Source: Gemmatimonadota bacterium
GTDB taxonomy: Bacteria; Gemmatimonadota; Gemmatimonadetes; Gemmatimonadales; GWC2-71-9
DNA: 5,319 bases
Direction of reading: 5' to 3'
Assembly: GCA_024640185.1 (NCBI GenBank)
Contig: JAHEFN010000184.1
Coordinates: forward strand, 1 to 5,319
The notes under the pieces were generated by a model, which had not been told where the DNA came from, searched no databases, and worked only from the letters and a program-made list of their open reading frames with translations. Shown piece after piece: positions 1 to 4,958 of the stretch. Within the stretch, counting starts at the first letter, position 1. Each line of letters opens with the position of its first letter. A program made the position numbers and the translations under genes.

Positions 1-374
1 GGCTCGATCCCGATCGCCCGTAGGTCGGCCGGCAGGGTGCCCCGCAGCGTGGCGAGCGCGAGCACCTCGCCGAGGTCGATCTGGTGCGGCGAGAGCTTGT
101 GGTGCAGCGCATGCGGCAGGGCGGCGCCCTCGATCTCGATCACCGTTCCGGGGGAGGCGCCGCTGTGGATCGCATCGAGGAAGATCACCCGCTCGGCGCC
201 CTCGATCAGCGGCAACAGGTTCATCCCCCACGTCCCGCCATCGACCAGTTCGACGCCGACGGGGAGCGTCCACCCGTCGCGAAGCTGCTCGAGGGCCACC
301 AACCCGGCACCATCGTCCGCCATCAGGGGACTGCCGAGGCCGATCACCAGGGTTCCTCTGCGCGGCTCACTCAT
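1..374 (-). CDS. hyaD: [NiFe]-hydrogenase maturation protease (HyaD/HybD family), C-terminus cut by window edge
   Basis: This endopeptidase removes the C-terminal tail of the hydrogenase large subunit in the cytoplasm once nickel is in place. The ATG at 374 opens 124 codons that run off the left edge without a stop; the family is usually about 150-165 residues, so roughly 30-40 are missing. Visible family motifs are the N-terminal V-I-G-L-G-S-P-L-M-A-D-D-G-A-G (residues 10-24), D-G-G-T-W-G (45-50), F-L-D-A-I (65-69) and S-P-H-Q (95-98). By alignment with E. coli HybD (Glu16, Asp62, His93), the nickel-sensing ligands are probably Asp21, Asp67 and His97. The usual Asn of the G-x-G-N motif is Ser15 here. 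The start overlaps the cytochrome b stop by 8 nt (ATGAGTGA), with no good Shine-Dalgarno, which suggests translational coupling. The likely substrate is the large subunit encoded two genes upstream. The symbol is by analogy; hydD is equally apt. Confidence 0.95.
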   Translation of the reverse strand, partial: MSEPRRGTLVIGLGSPLMADDGAGLVALEQLRDGWTLPVGVELVDGGTWGMNLLPLIEGAERVIFLDAIHSGASPGTVIEIEGAALPHALHHKLSPHQIDLGEVLALATLRGTLPADLRAIGIE

Positions 375-1092
375 CCTCGAACTCATCGTCCACCGCCACG
401 ATGCGGCCCCCACTGATCATCGACGAGATCACGCTGCCGTGCTCGAGGATGTCGGCCCGGACCGACAGGTAGACGTGAATCGGGATGAAGATGGCGAAGA
501 CCCACGTGAAGATGTGATGGACGAAGCGGACCACCGGCATGCCGCCAAAGAGCGGGCCAACCCAGTTCAGCATCCCGTAGAAGATCCCACCGGGGTTGGA
601 CTGGCCGTAGAGCGCGAAGCCCGTCAACACCTGCACGAAGGCCACCACGTACAGCGACGTGTAGCTGAACTGCTGCATCGGATTGTGCCCCAGATACTTG
701 GGCTCGTCCTCGGGCCGGATCATCACGTAGCTCCGCAGCCGCCGCAGCATGTTGCGAAAGTCCTTCGGCCGCACCGGGACCAGGGCCCGCCACCGCTCGT
801 ACCGGTTGCCCGCAAACAACCAGTAGATCCGGACGATGGCCGTCACCACCAGAAGGCCGGCGGCGACGAAGTGGATCATCCGGAACCACCCCATCAGGAA
901 GTGCGAGGCGGTGTCACCGCCGGCGATGAAGTACGGCTTCCCGATGTAGAGCCCGGTGACGGCCAGCACCACGATCGAGAGGGCGGCAACCCAATGCATC
1001 ATTCGCAGCGGCAGGCCCCAGATCCCGACCCACTGGTACTGGCCTTCCCGCGGCAGTCGTTCCGTGCGGGGCTCAACCGTCGCGCCCGTCAT
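367..1092 (-). CDS. hyaC: Ni/Fe-hydrogenase b-type cytochrome subunit (HyaC/HydC family)
   Basis: This integral-membrane di-heme cytochrome b takes electrons from the distal Fe-S cluster of the small subunit and probably passes them to quinone. The ATG at 1092 gives 241 residues, a normal family length. It is preferred over an upstream in-frame start at 1149 because it has a strong ribosome binding site (GGAGGTG, 8 nt spacing) and overlaps the large-subunit stop by only 4 nt (ATGA). Four hydrophobic segments are visible, at about residues 33-52, 66-92, 145-163 and 188-212. Candidate heme ligands follow the family pattern: His33 in R-M-M-H-W, His74 in R-M-I-H-F, His192 or His193 in V-R-F-V-H-H, and His206 in I-P-I-H-V-Y. 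The loop between segments 2 and 3 (about 93-144) is charged and Arg-rich, and the C-terminus is acidic (D-D-E-F-E-D-E). The operon position directly after the large subunit matches Wolinella hydC and E. coli hyaC. Confidence 0.96.
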   Translation of the reverse strand: MTGATVEPRTERLPREGQYQWVGIWGLPLRMMHWVAALSIVVLAVTGLYIGKPYFIAGGDTASHFLMGWFRMIHFVAAGLLVVTAIVRIYWLFAGNRYERWRALVPVRPKDFRNMLRRLRSYVMIRPEDEPKYLGHNPMQQFSYTSLYVVAFVQVLTGFALYGQSNPGGIFYGMLNWVGPLFGGMPVVRFVHHIFTWVFAIFIPIHVYLSVRADILEHGSVISSMISGGRIVAVDDEFEDE

Positions 1093-2804
1093 TGGACCTT
1101 CACCTCCACGATTGGCGCCCCCGTCGCATCGAGCACGTGGACCCCGCACGCCATGCAGGGATCGAAGGAATGGATCGTTCGGAGGATTTCGAGCGGCTGC
1201 TCCGGTCGCACCAGCGGATGGTTGTCGACCAGGGCGGCCTCGTACGGCCCCATCTGCCCCTCACCATCACGGGGTGAGCAGTTCCAGGTGCTCGGCACCA
1301 CACACTGGTACCGGGAGATCTTGCCATCCCTGATCTGCACCCAGTGCCCCAGCGCGCCGCGAGGTGCGTCGAGGTAGCCATACCCCTGGGCAGTGGCTGG
1401 CCAGCTGGAGGGTTCCCAGTGGTCACCGTTGAAGGTCGACGTGTCGCCGCTGCGGATGCGACCGACCAACTGGTCGAACCAGGTGTTCATCCGCCGAGCG
1501 AGCAGCACCGTCTCCATCCCCCGCGCCGCCGTCCGACCCAGGGTCGAGAACAGGGCCCCGGGGCCGACCTGCAGCCGACCGAGCACCTCGTTGACCATCG
1601 GTACCACATCGGGGTGACCGCTGGCGAAGGCCACCAGCATCCGCGACAGCGGCCCGACCTGCATCGGACGGCCCTCGTAGCGTGGCGCCTTCATCCAGCT
1701 GTACTTGTCGAGGCCCTGCAGGTAATCGAACGGGGGCGGTGGCCCGGTGTACTTCGGCTTGGTCTCCCCTTCGTAGGGATGCAGTCCTGCCGCATCGCCG
1801 TCGCCGTACTCGTACCAAGAGCTGGTGATGTACTCCTTGACCTTCTCGTGATCGTACGGGTGGACCGTGGTGAGGTCGCCGTCGAGGATGATCCCTCGCG
1901 GGAAGTAGAGCTTGTCGAGGTCACCGACATCCCCCTCAGGGAATTCGCCCACCGCGAGGTGATTGGCCACACCGCCACCGATCGCGCCCCATTCCTTGTA
2001 GTAGCCGGCGATCGCCAGCAGGTCTGGCCAGTAGACCTGTTCCACGAAGGCCTGCGCGCGCTTGATCATCGCCTGGATATCGACCAACGACTCGGCGTTG
2101 ATCGTGCCGGTGTCATCGAGATTGATGGCGCAGGCCATCCCCCCCACCAGGAAGTTCGGATGGGGGTTCTTCCCGCCGAAGATGGTGTGCAACCGGATCA
2201 CGTCGCGCTGCCAATCGAGGGCCTCGAGGTAGTGCGCGACGGCGAGGAGGTTCACTTCTGGCGGCAGCTTGTAGGCCGGGTGGCCCCAGTACCCATTGGT
2301 GAAAATCCCCAGCTGGCCACCCGCCACGAACGTCCTCAACCGCTCCTTCACGTCTGCGAAGTGCGTCTCGGAATTGTTGGGCCATGGCGAGATACTGCGG
2401 GCCACCCGGGCGGTCGCAGCCGGGTCGGCCTCGAGGGCGCTGACCACATCGACCCAGTCGAGGGCGTGCAGGTGATAGAAGTGGATCACATGGTCCTGGA
2501 TGAACTGCATCCCGTGGACCAGGTTGCGGATCAGGTTCGCGTTGGGGGGAATCGTGATGTCGAGGGCATCCTCGACGGCGCGACAGGAGGCCACCGCGTG
2601 TACCACGGTGCAGACGCCGCAGATCCGCTGGGTGAACGCCCAGGCATCCCGTGGGTCCCGGCCCTCCATGATGATCTCGATACCGCGGAACTGGGTCGAG
2701 GACGCCCATGCGTCACTGATCCGACCGTTCTCCGCCTGGGCCTCGATCCTGAGATGCCCCTCGATCCTGGTGATCGGGTCCACGACAATCTTGGTGACGG
2801 CCAT
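1089..2804 (-). CDS. hyaB: [NiFe]-hydrogenase large (catalytic) subunit, group 1
   Basis: This subunit holds the Ni-Fe(CN)2CO site that oxidises H2. It is folded with the small subunit and exported as its passenger, since it has no signal peptide of its own. Its 571 residues are full length for the family. The four nickel ligands are the cysteines of R-I-C-G-V-C-T-V-V-H (Cys62, Cys65) and of D-P-C-M-A-C-G-V-H (Cys550, Cys553). Glu15 in T-R-I-E-G-H is the probable proton-transfer glutamate. P-R-G-A-L-G-H-W contains the conserved Pro481-Arg482 above the active site, and Glu43 is a probable divalent-metal ligand. Cleavage is expected after His556, releasing a 15-residue tail. The ATG at 2804 has AAGGAG 9 nt upstream, inside the end of the small-subunit gene, with only 6 nt between the two genes. 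The C-terminal motif D-P-C-x-A-C-G-V-H resembles Desulfovibrio-type group 1 enzymes. The exact subgroup cannot be assigned by eye. Confidence 0.98.
   Translation of the reverse strand: MAVTKIVVDPITRIEGHLRIEAQAENGRISDAWASSTQFRGIEIIMEGRDPRDAWAFTQRICGVCTVVHAVASCRAVEDALDITIPPNANLIRNLVHGMQFIQDHVIHFYHLHALDWVDVVSALEADPAATARVARSISPWPNNSETHFADVKERLRTFVAGGQLGIFTNGYWGHPAYKLPPEVNLLAVAHYLEALDWQRDVIRLHTIFGGKNPHPNFLVGGMACAINLDDTGTINAESLVDIQAMIKRAQAFVEQVYWPDLLAIAGYYKEWGAIGGGVANHLAVGEFPEGDVGDLDKLYFPRGIILDGDLTTVHPYDHEKVKEYITSSWYEYGDGDAAGLHPYEGETKPKYTGPPPPFDYLQGLDKYSWMKAPRYEGRPMQVGPLSRMLVAFASGHPDVVPMVNEVLGRLQVGPGALFSTLGRTAARGMETVLLARRMNTWFDQLVGRIRSGDTSTFNGDHWEPSSWPATAQGYGYLDAPRGALGHWVQIRDGKISRYQCVVPSTWNCSPRDGEGQMGPYEAALVDNHPLVRPEQPLEILRTIHSFDPCMACGVHVLDATGAPIVEVKVQ
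1101..1107 (-). promoter_or_regulatory. Ribosome binding site of the cytochrome b gene
   Basis: Minus-strand GGAGGTG lies 8 nt before the ATG at 1092, inside the last codons of the large-subunit gene. It decides for 1092 as the start over the in-frame upstream codon at 1149. Confidence 0.85.
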
Positions 2805-2810
2805 GGTGCA

Positions 2811-3974
2811 TCACTCCTTGCCGCTGGAGGGTGAATTCGGTGCCGTCCCGCCACCGACCGGTCGCTCGACGACGGGGAGTTCCCGCTTGCGGCGGGCTTG
2901 GTGCACCCCCGTCGCGATGGCGTGTGCGGCCACCCCGGCGGTGGCCCCCGCCGCCAGTGCGGCCCCGATCAGGTCGGCGTTGCGCTCGACACCGAAGCCA
3001 CCGACATCCGGCAACCGACCGTAGAACGGCGTCATCGTGTCCCAGAAGTTCCGTTCGGTGCAGCCGAGACAGGGATGCCCCGCTCCGATCGGCCAATCGG
3101 TCCCGTCGTTCCACTGGAAGATCGGGCACGGCGAGAAGGTCGCGGGGCCCTTGCAGCCGACGTGATAGAGGCACCACGCCTTGCGAGCGTTCTCGTCATC
3201 AAACTCCTCGACGAACTGACCGGCATCGAAGTTGGCCCGCCGGGGGCACTGGTCATGGATCCTTGCGCCATAGGCAAAGAGCGGTCGACCATCGCCGTCG
3301 GTGGCCGGCAGCCGGCCGAAGGTCAGGTAGTGCGCCACGGTCGCGGTCACCACATCGCCGATCGGTGGGCAACCGGCGATGTTGAGCACCGGCTTGTCCT
3401 TGATGATCTCGGCGACCCCGACAGCCCCGGTCGGATTGGGGCGCGCCGCCTGGACACTTCCCCAGTGGGCGCAGGCGCCCACCGCGATGACGGCCTTCGC
3501 CCCGACGGCGGCCTCCTCGAGGATGGTCTTGGCGGTGCGCCCAGCAATGGTGAGGTAGACACCATCGTCGTTGAGCGGCACCGAGCCGGTGACGATCAGG
3601 AGGTACTCCCCGGCATTCTCCTGCATCGCCGCGTGCAGCGCCTCCTCCGCGGCATGCCCCGAAGCGGCCATCAGCGTGTGTGAGTAGTCCAGCGAGATCA
3701 GGTCGAGCACCAGGTTGCCGATGGTCGGCTCTGCGGTGCGAATGACGCTCTCCACACAACCGGTGCACTCCTGCAGCTGGATCCACACCACGCTCGGTCG
3801 CTTCATGGCTTGCAGCGCGGTGGCCATTCCTTCGACCGCAGAGCGACTGAGGCCGAGGACGACACAGAGTCCGCCACAGAAATCGAGGAACTCGCGGCGT
3901 GAAATTCCGCGCTGCTCGAGGTGCTCGCCGAGCGAGACGCCCTCGGCCCAGGGATATGAGGCGGGTGAGAACAC
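2811..3974 (-). CDS. hyaA: [NiFe]-hydrogenase small (Fe-S) subunit with Tat signal and C-terminal membrane anchor
   Basis: This electron-transfer subunit has 387 residues. A GTG start at 3974 is set by GGAGGAG 8 nt upstream. The Tat motif S-R-R-E-F-L (residues 25-30, Arg26-Arg27) is followed by a hydrophobic core. Cleavage is predicted after Ala53 (A-T-A), which puts the first cluster cysteine at mature position 17, as in E. coli HyaA. Proximal [4Fe-4S] ligands are Cys70, Cys73, Cys168 and Cys202. Distal ligands are His240, Cys243, Cys268 and Cys274. The medial [3Fe-4S] cluster has Cys283, Cys302 and Cys305, with Pro295 where a fourth cysteine would be. Residues 72 and 173 are Gly and Ser, so the two extra cysteines of the oxygen-tolerant [4Fe-3S] cluster are absent. 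After the Fe-S domain, an Ala/Gly-rich helix at about 334-357 followed by H-Q-A-R-R-K-R is a plausible anchor beside the cytochrome b. The last 20 residues are low complexity. It is the first gene of the operon. Confidence 0.98.
   Translation of the reverse strand: MFSPASYPWAEGVSLGEHLEQRGISRREFLDFCGGLCVVLGLSRSAVEGMATALQAMKRPSVVWIQLQECTGCVESVIRTAEPTIGNLVLDLISLDYSHTLMAASGHAAEEALHAAMQENAGEYLLIVTGSVPLNDDGVYLTIAGRTAKTILEEAAVGAKAVIAVGACAHWGSVQAARPNPTGAVGVAEIIKDKPVLNIAGCPPIGDVVTATVAHYLTFGRLPATDGDGRPLFAYGARIHDQCPRRANFDAGQFVEEFDDENARKAWCLYHVGCKGPATFSPCPIFQWNDGTDWPIGAGHPCLGCTERNFWDTMTPFYGRLPDVGGFGVERNADLIGAALAAGATAGVAAHAIATGVHQARRKRELPVVERPVGGGTAPNSPSSGKE
2814..2819 (-). promoter_or_regulatory. Ribosome binding site of the large-subunit gene
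   Basis: Minus-strand AAGGAG lies 9 nt before the ATG at 2804. It sits in the last codons of the small-subunit gene, directly before its TGA. This spacing selects the ATG at 2804 over the out-of-frame ATG at 2811 that overlaps the TGA. Confidence 0.85.
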
Positions 3975-3982
3975 GGTGGTCT

Positions 3983-3989
3983 CTCCTCC
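3983..3989 (-). promoter_or_regulatory. Ribosome binding site of the small-subunit gene
   Basis: Minus-strand GGAGGAG lies 8 nt before the GTG start at 3974. It fixes this non-ATG start, which in turn gives the right distance to the Tat motif. Confidence 0.85.
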
Positions 3990-4007
3990 GGCGGGGTTCG
4001 GCCCGCC
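3990..4007 (-). promoter_or_regulatory. Small hairpin abutting the hydrogenase ribosome binding site
   Basis: GGCGGG (3990-3995) pairs with CCCGCC (4002-4007) over 6 bp, leaving a 6-nt loop. On the minus-strand transcript it ends at the nucleotide just before the GGAGGAG Shine-Dalgarno. It uses two nucleotides (3990-3991) that would also join the longer-range anti-Shine-Dalgarno pairing, so the two structures partly compete. In G+C-rich DNA a 6-bp stem can arise by chance. Confidence 0.35.
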
Positions 4008-4034
4008 ACCGCGGGTTATGCGCGCACCACGACA

Positions 4035-4073
4035 TCAGGCTCCTCGCCCCCCGGAGGAGGGGGAGGAGCCTGA
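4035..4073 (-). promoter_or_regulatory. Strong hairpin in the hydrogenase 5' leader
   Basis: TCAGGCTCCTC (4035-4045) and GAGGAGCCTGA (4063-4073) are perfectly complementary over 11 bp. After one G-G mismatch, 3 further C-G pairs are possible inside. On the minus strand the hairpin ends 60 nt before the hydrogenase GTG. No T-tract follows on either strand, so a classical intrinsic terminator is unlikely. The minus-strand loop contains CTCCTCCGG (4059 to 4051), complementary over 9 nt to CCGGAGGAG (3991 to 3983), which includes the Shine-Dalgarno of the small-subunit gene. That would allow a pseudoknot hiding the ribosome binding site. It acts on the message only if transcription starts upstream of 4073. 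It could instead be an RNA stabiliser, a U-less terminator for upstream transcription, or a protein-binding DNA dyad. Confidence 0.6.
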
Positions 4074-4076
4074 CGG

Positions 4077-4247
4077 TCATGGGGACACGTGGTCATCGGA
4101 TGACCCCGGAGCAAGTGTTACATCCAACATCGCTCGGAGATCGATCGGAGAGGCGCCGCGGTCCCGGACAGCGAGAAGAACTCGCGTCGTGTCGCGGTCG
4201 ATCCAGAGTGGTATACGAAGAGTGACGCCTCTGGAGGGCGCGCGCAA
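4077..4247 (-). CDS. Doubtful 56-codon small ORF upstream of the hydrogenase operon
   Basis: A TTG at 4247 opens 56 codons ending in TGA at 4079-4077, 3 nt before the leader hairpin. The peptide is not recognised. Its middle part has a plausible alternation of hydrophobic and charged residues (L-R-I-P-L-W-I-D-R-D, then R-V-L-L-A-V-R-D-R), which makes it look more protein-like than other frames here. Against it: no Shine-Dalgarno before the TTG, third codon positions much less GC-biased than in the flanking genes, and overlap with both the dyad and the direct repeat. It could be a leader peptide, a decayed gene remnant or noise; noise is the most likely. Confidence 0.15.
   Translation of the reverse strand: MRAPSRGVTLRIPLWIDRDTTRVLLAVRDRGASPIDLRAMLDVTLAPGSSDDHVSP
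4091..4105. promoter_or_regulatory. Perfect 15-bp dyad, possible operator
   Basis: GGTCATC-G-GATGACC is a perfect 7-bp inverted repeat around one central base. It lies 117-131 nt upstream of the small-subunit start and just upstream of the leader hairpin. Short, near-contiguous dyads of this kind are typical binding sites of dimeric repressors or activators. The half-sites GGT...ACC resemble the GntR-family style, but I cannot name a regulator. It also overlaps CACGTG at 4086-4091. Confidence 0.45.
4134..4151. repeat. Direct repeat TCGGAGA with 11-bp period
   Basis: TCGGAGA occurs at 4134-4140 and again at 4145-4151, separated by TCGA, so the copies are one helical turn apart. Tandem sites with this spacing are used by response-regulator dimers such as PhoB-type proteins. 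With only two 7-nt copies, chance is possible. The position, about 30 bp upstream of the dyad, fits an activator site. Confidence 0.3.
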
Positions 4248-4424
4248 GGGCGTGATATCCGACGAAATCGCTCGGGAAGCCAGTGCTGGTGCGGGTTGTA
4301 GCGATACGCCGCGTCACGGCCCGCCGGCCGACGGCTCGTGCCGCCGCACCGGCGGTCGATCGCCGAGGGCAGCTCCCGCTCGATCAGACGGCGGGAACGG
4401 CCACAGCCATCACCACCCTTCCCA

Positions 4425-4457
4425 CCACCGCCGTTCGACCCGTTCTGATGGCGGTGG
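4425..4457 (-). terminator. Possible hairpin terminator after the stress-protein gene
   Basis: CCACCGCC (4425-4432) and GGCGGTGG (4450-4457) pair over 8 bp with a 17-nt loop. The hairpin starts 5 nt after the stop codon of the stress-protein gene on the minus strand. The position suits a terminator, but the loop is large and no T-tract follows, so this is weak. Confidence 0.25.
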
Positions 4458-4462
4458 GCGGG

Positions 4463-4909
4463 TCACTCGACTCGCGGAAAGACCAGCACAGGGGTCTCGG
4501 CATGCCGCACCACCTGTTCGGCCACGCTGCCGAGGACCATCCGCCGGAAGCCGGTCCTGCCATGGGTCGACATGCCGATCAGGCCAAAGCCACCCTTCTG
4601 GGCAAACTCCGCGATCGCTTCGGGCACCTTGGCCGACCGGATCACCTCGGTGGCAGCGATCATGCCGTCCGGGAAGTCGGCAAGGTTCTCGGAAAGCCAC
4701 TTGCGGGCGGCGTCCTCTCGGGCCGACACATCTGGCGAGTGTTGTGACGGAGCCGTCGGAGCGCCGTGGGGAAGGATGGGGACGTCCTCCACGATGTGCA
4801 GCACGGTGACGCTGGCTCCCTGGGACGCCGCGAAACGTGCGAGCGGCGCGAAGGCGCGTCGCGATTCCTCGGAGAGATCGGTGGTCAGCAAGATCTTGCG
4901 AAACGGCAT
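4463..4909 (-). CDS. UspA-family universal stress protein (single domain, ATP-binding type)
   Basis: This is a cytoplasmic single-domain Usp protein of 148 residues, the usual family length. The N-terminal strand I-L-L-T-T-D-L-S (residues 6-13) carries Asp11, the conserved acidic residue at the nucleotide site. A second strand, V-T-V-L-H-I-V, follows. The C-terminal nucleotide loop reads S-T-H-G-R-T-G-F then R-R-M-V-L-G-S (114-128), fitting G-x9-G-S with Gly117, Gly127 and Ser128, and a closing P-V-L-V-F-P strand. These features indicate the ATP-binding class. The ATG at 4909 has GGGAGG 5 nt upstream. It lies 49 nt downstream of the metal permease gene, perhaps in one transcript, and 488 nt upstream of the hydrogenase operon. 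Usp proteins usually serve starvation, redox or energy stress; its specific partner here cannot be read from the sequence. Confidence 0.95.
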   Translation of the reverse strand: MPFRKILLTTDLSEESRRAFAPLARFAASQGASVTVLHIVEDVPILPHGAPTAPSQHSPDVSAREDAARKWLSENLADFPDGMIAATEVIRSAKVPEAIAEFAQKGGFGLIGMSTHGRTGFRRMVLGSVAEQVVRHAETPVLVFPRVE

Positions 4910-4914
4910 CTGAA

Positions 4915-4920
4915 CCTCCC
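4915..4920 (-). promoter_or_regulatory. Ribosome binding site of the stress-protein gene
   Basis: Minus-strand GGGAGG lies 5 nt before the ATG at 4909, in the 49-nt gap after the permease stop. No terminator is visible in that gap, so co-transcription with the permease gene is possible. Confidence 0.75.
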
Positions 4921-4958
4921 GGTTTGGGGGCTCCGAAAGCTACACCGGGGGCGCCGCC

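Larger units (their letters stand above)
3975..4462. other. 488-nt intergenic region, probable hydrogenase operon control region
   Basis: I see no convincing gene in this gap between the stress-protein stop and the hydrogenase GTG start. Open frames on both strands look like noise, apart from one weak 56-codon candidate listed separately. Structure is concentrated in the half nearer the hydrogenase: a direct repeat (4134-4151), a perfect dyad (4091-4105) and two hairpins (4035-4073, 3990-4007). Nearer the stress-protein gene there is a weak hairpin (4425-4457) and a GC-rich inverted pair CCGCCGG/CCGGCGG (4321-4327 with 4349-4355). The middle part, about 4080-4260, looks less G+C-rich than the flanking genes and contains the 6-bp palindromes GTATAC and GATATC. 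No clear -35/-10 or -24/-12 promoter could be read, so the transcription start is unknown. Confidence 0.7.

Noticed and set aside
1093..1149. Upstream in-frame start at 1149 for the cytochrome b gene
   Set aside because: It would overlap the large-subunit gene by about 60 nt, adds an Arg/Gly-rich stretch with no family match, and is not paired with the strong Shine-Dalgarno before 1092.
2809..2813. TGATG overlap suggesting that the large subunit starts at 2811
   Set aside because: That ATG is out of frame with the large subunit; the in-frame ATG at 2804 has the correct Shine-Dalgarno spacing.
37..2834. Long plus-strand open frames (37-1377 and 1344-2834) opposite the protease, cytochrome b and large subunit
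   Set aside because: They are antisense shadows of well-identified minus-strand genes with GC-biased third positions. Their translations are rich in Arg, Pro, His and Gly with no recognisable domain.
2811..3974. Assignment to the actinobacterial-type high-affinity group 1h hydrogenases
   Set aside because: In group 1h one proximal cluster ligand is an Asp, and the enzymes lack this type of C-terminal anchor. Here all four proximal ligands are Cys, and an anchor helix plus a cytochrome b partner are present.
4110..4127. Minus-strand TTGGATGTAACACTTGCT resembling a sigma-54 -24/-12 promoter
   Set aside because: The spacing between GG and GC is 11 nt, not the required 10, and the -24 element lacks the CAC. 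Sigma-54 promoters are intolerant of this change.
4205..4230. GTATAC-centred sequence as a sigma-70 -10 element
   Set aside because: No acceptable -35 hexamer lies at 16-18 nt on either strand.
4093..4317. 74-codon minus-strand frame in the intergenic region
   Set aside because: It has a GTG start without a ribosome binding site and a Ser/Thr/Arg-rich translation with no pattern, and it overlaps the dyad and the direct repeat.
2898..4809. Plus-strand open frames 2898-3683 and 3715-4809
   Set aside because: The first is fully antisense to the small subunit. The second spans parts of two genes and the intergenic region. Both have low-complexity, Arg/Pro/Ser-rich translations without motifs.
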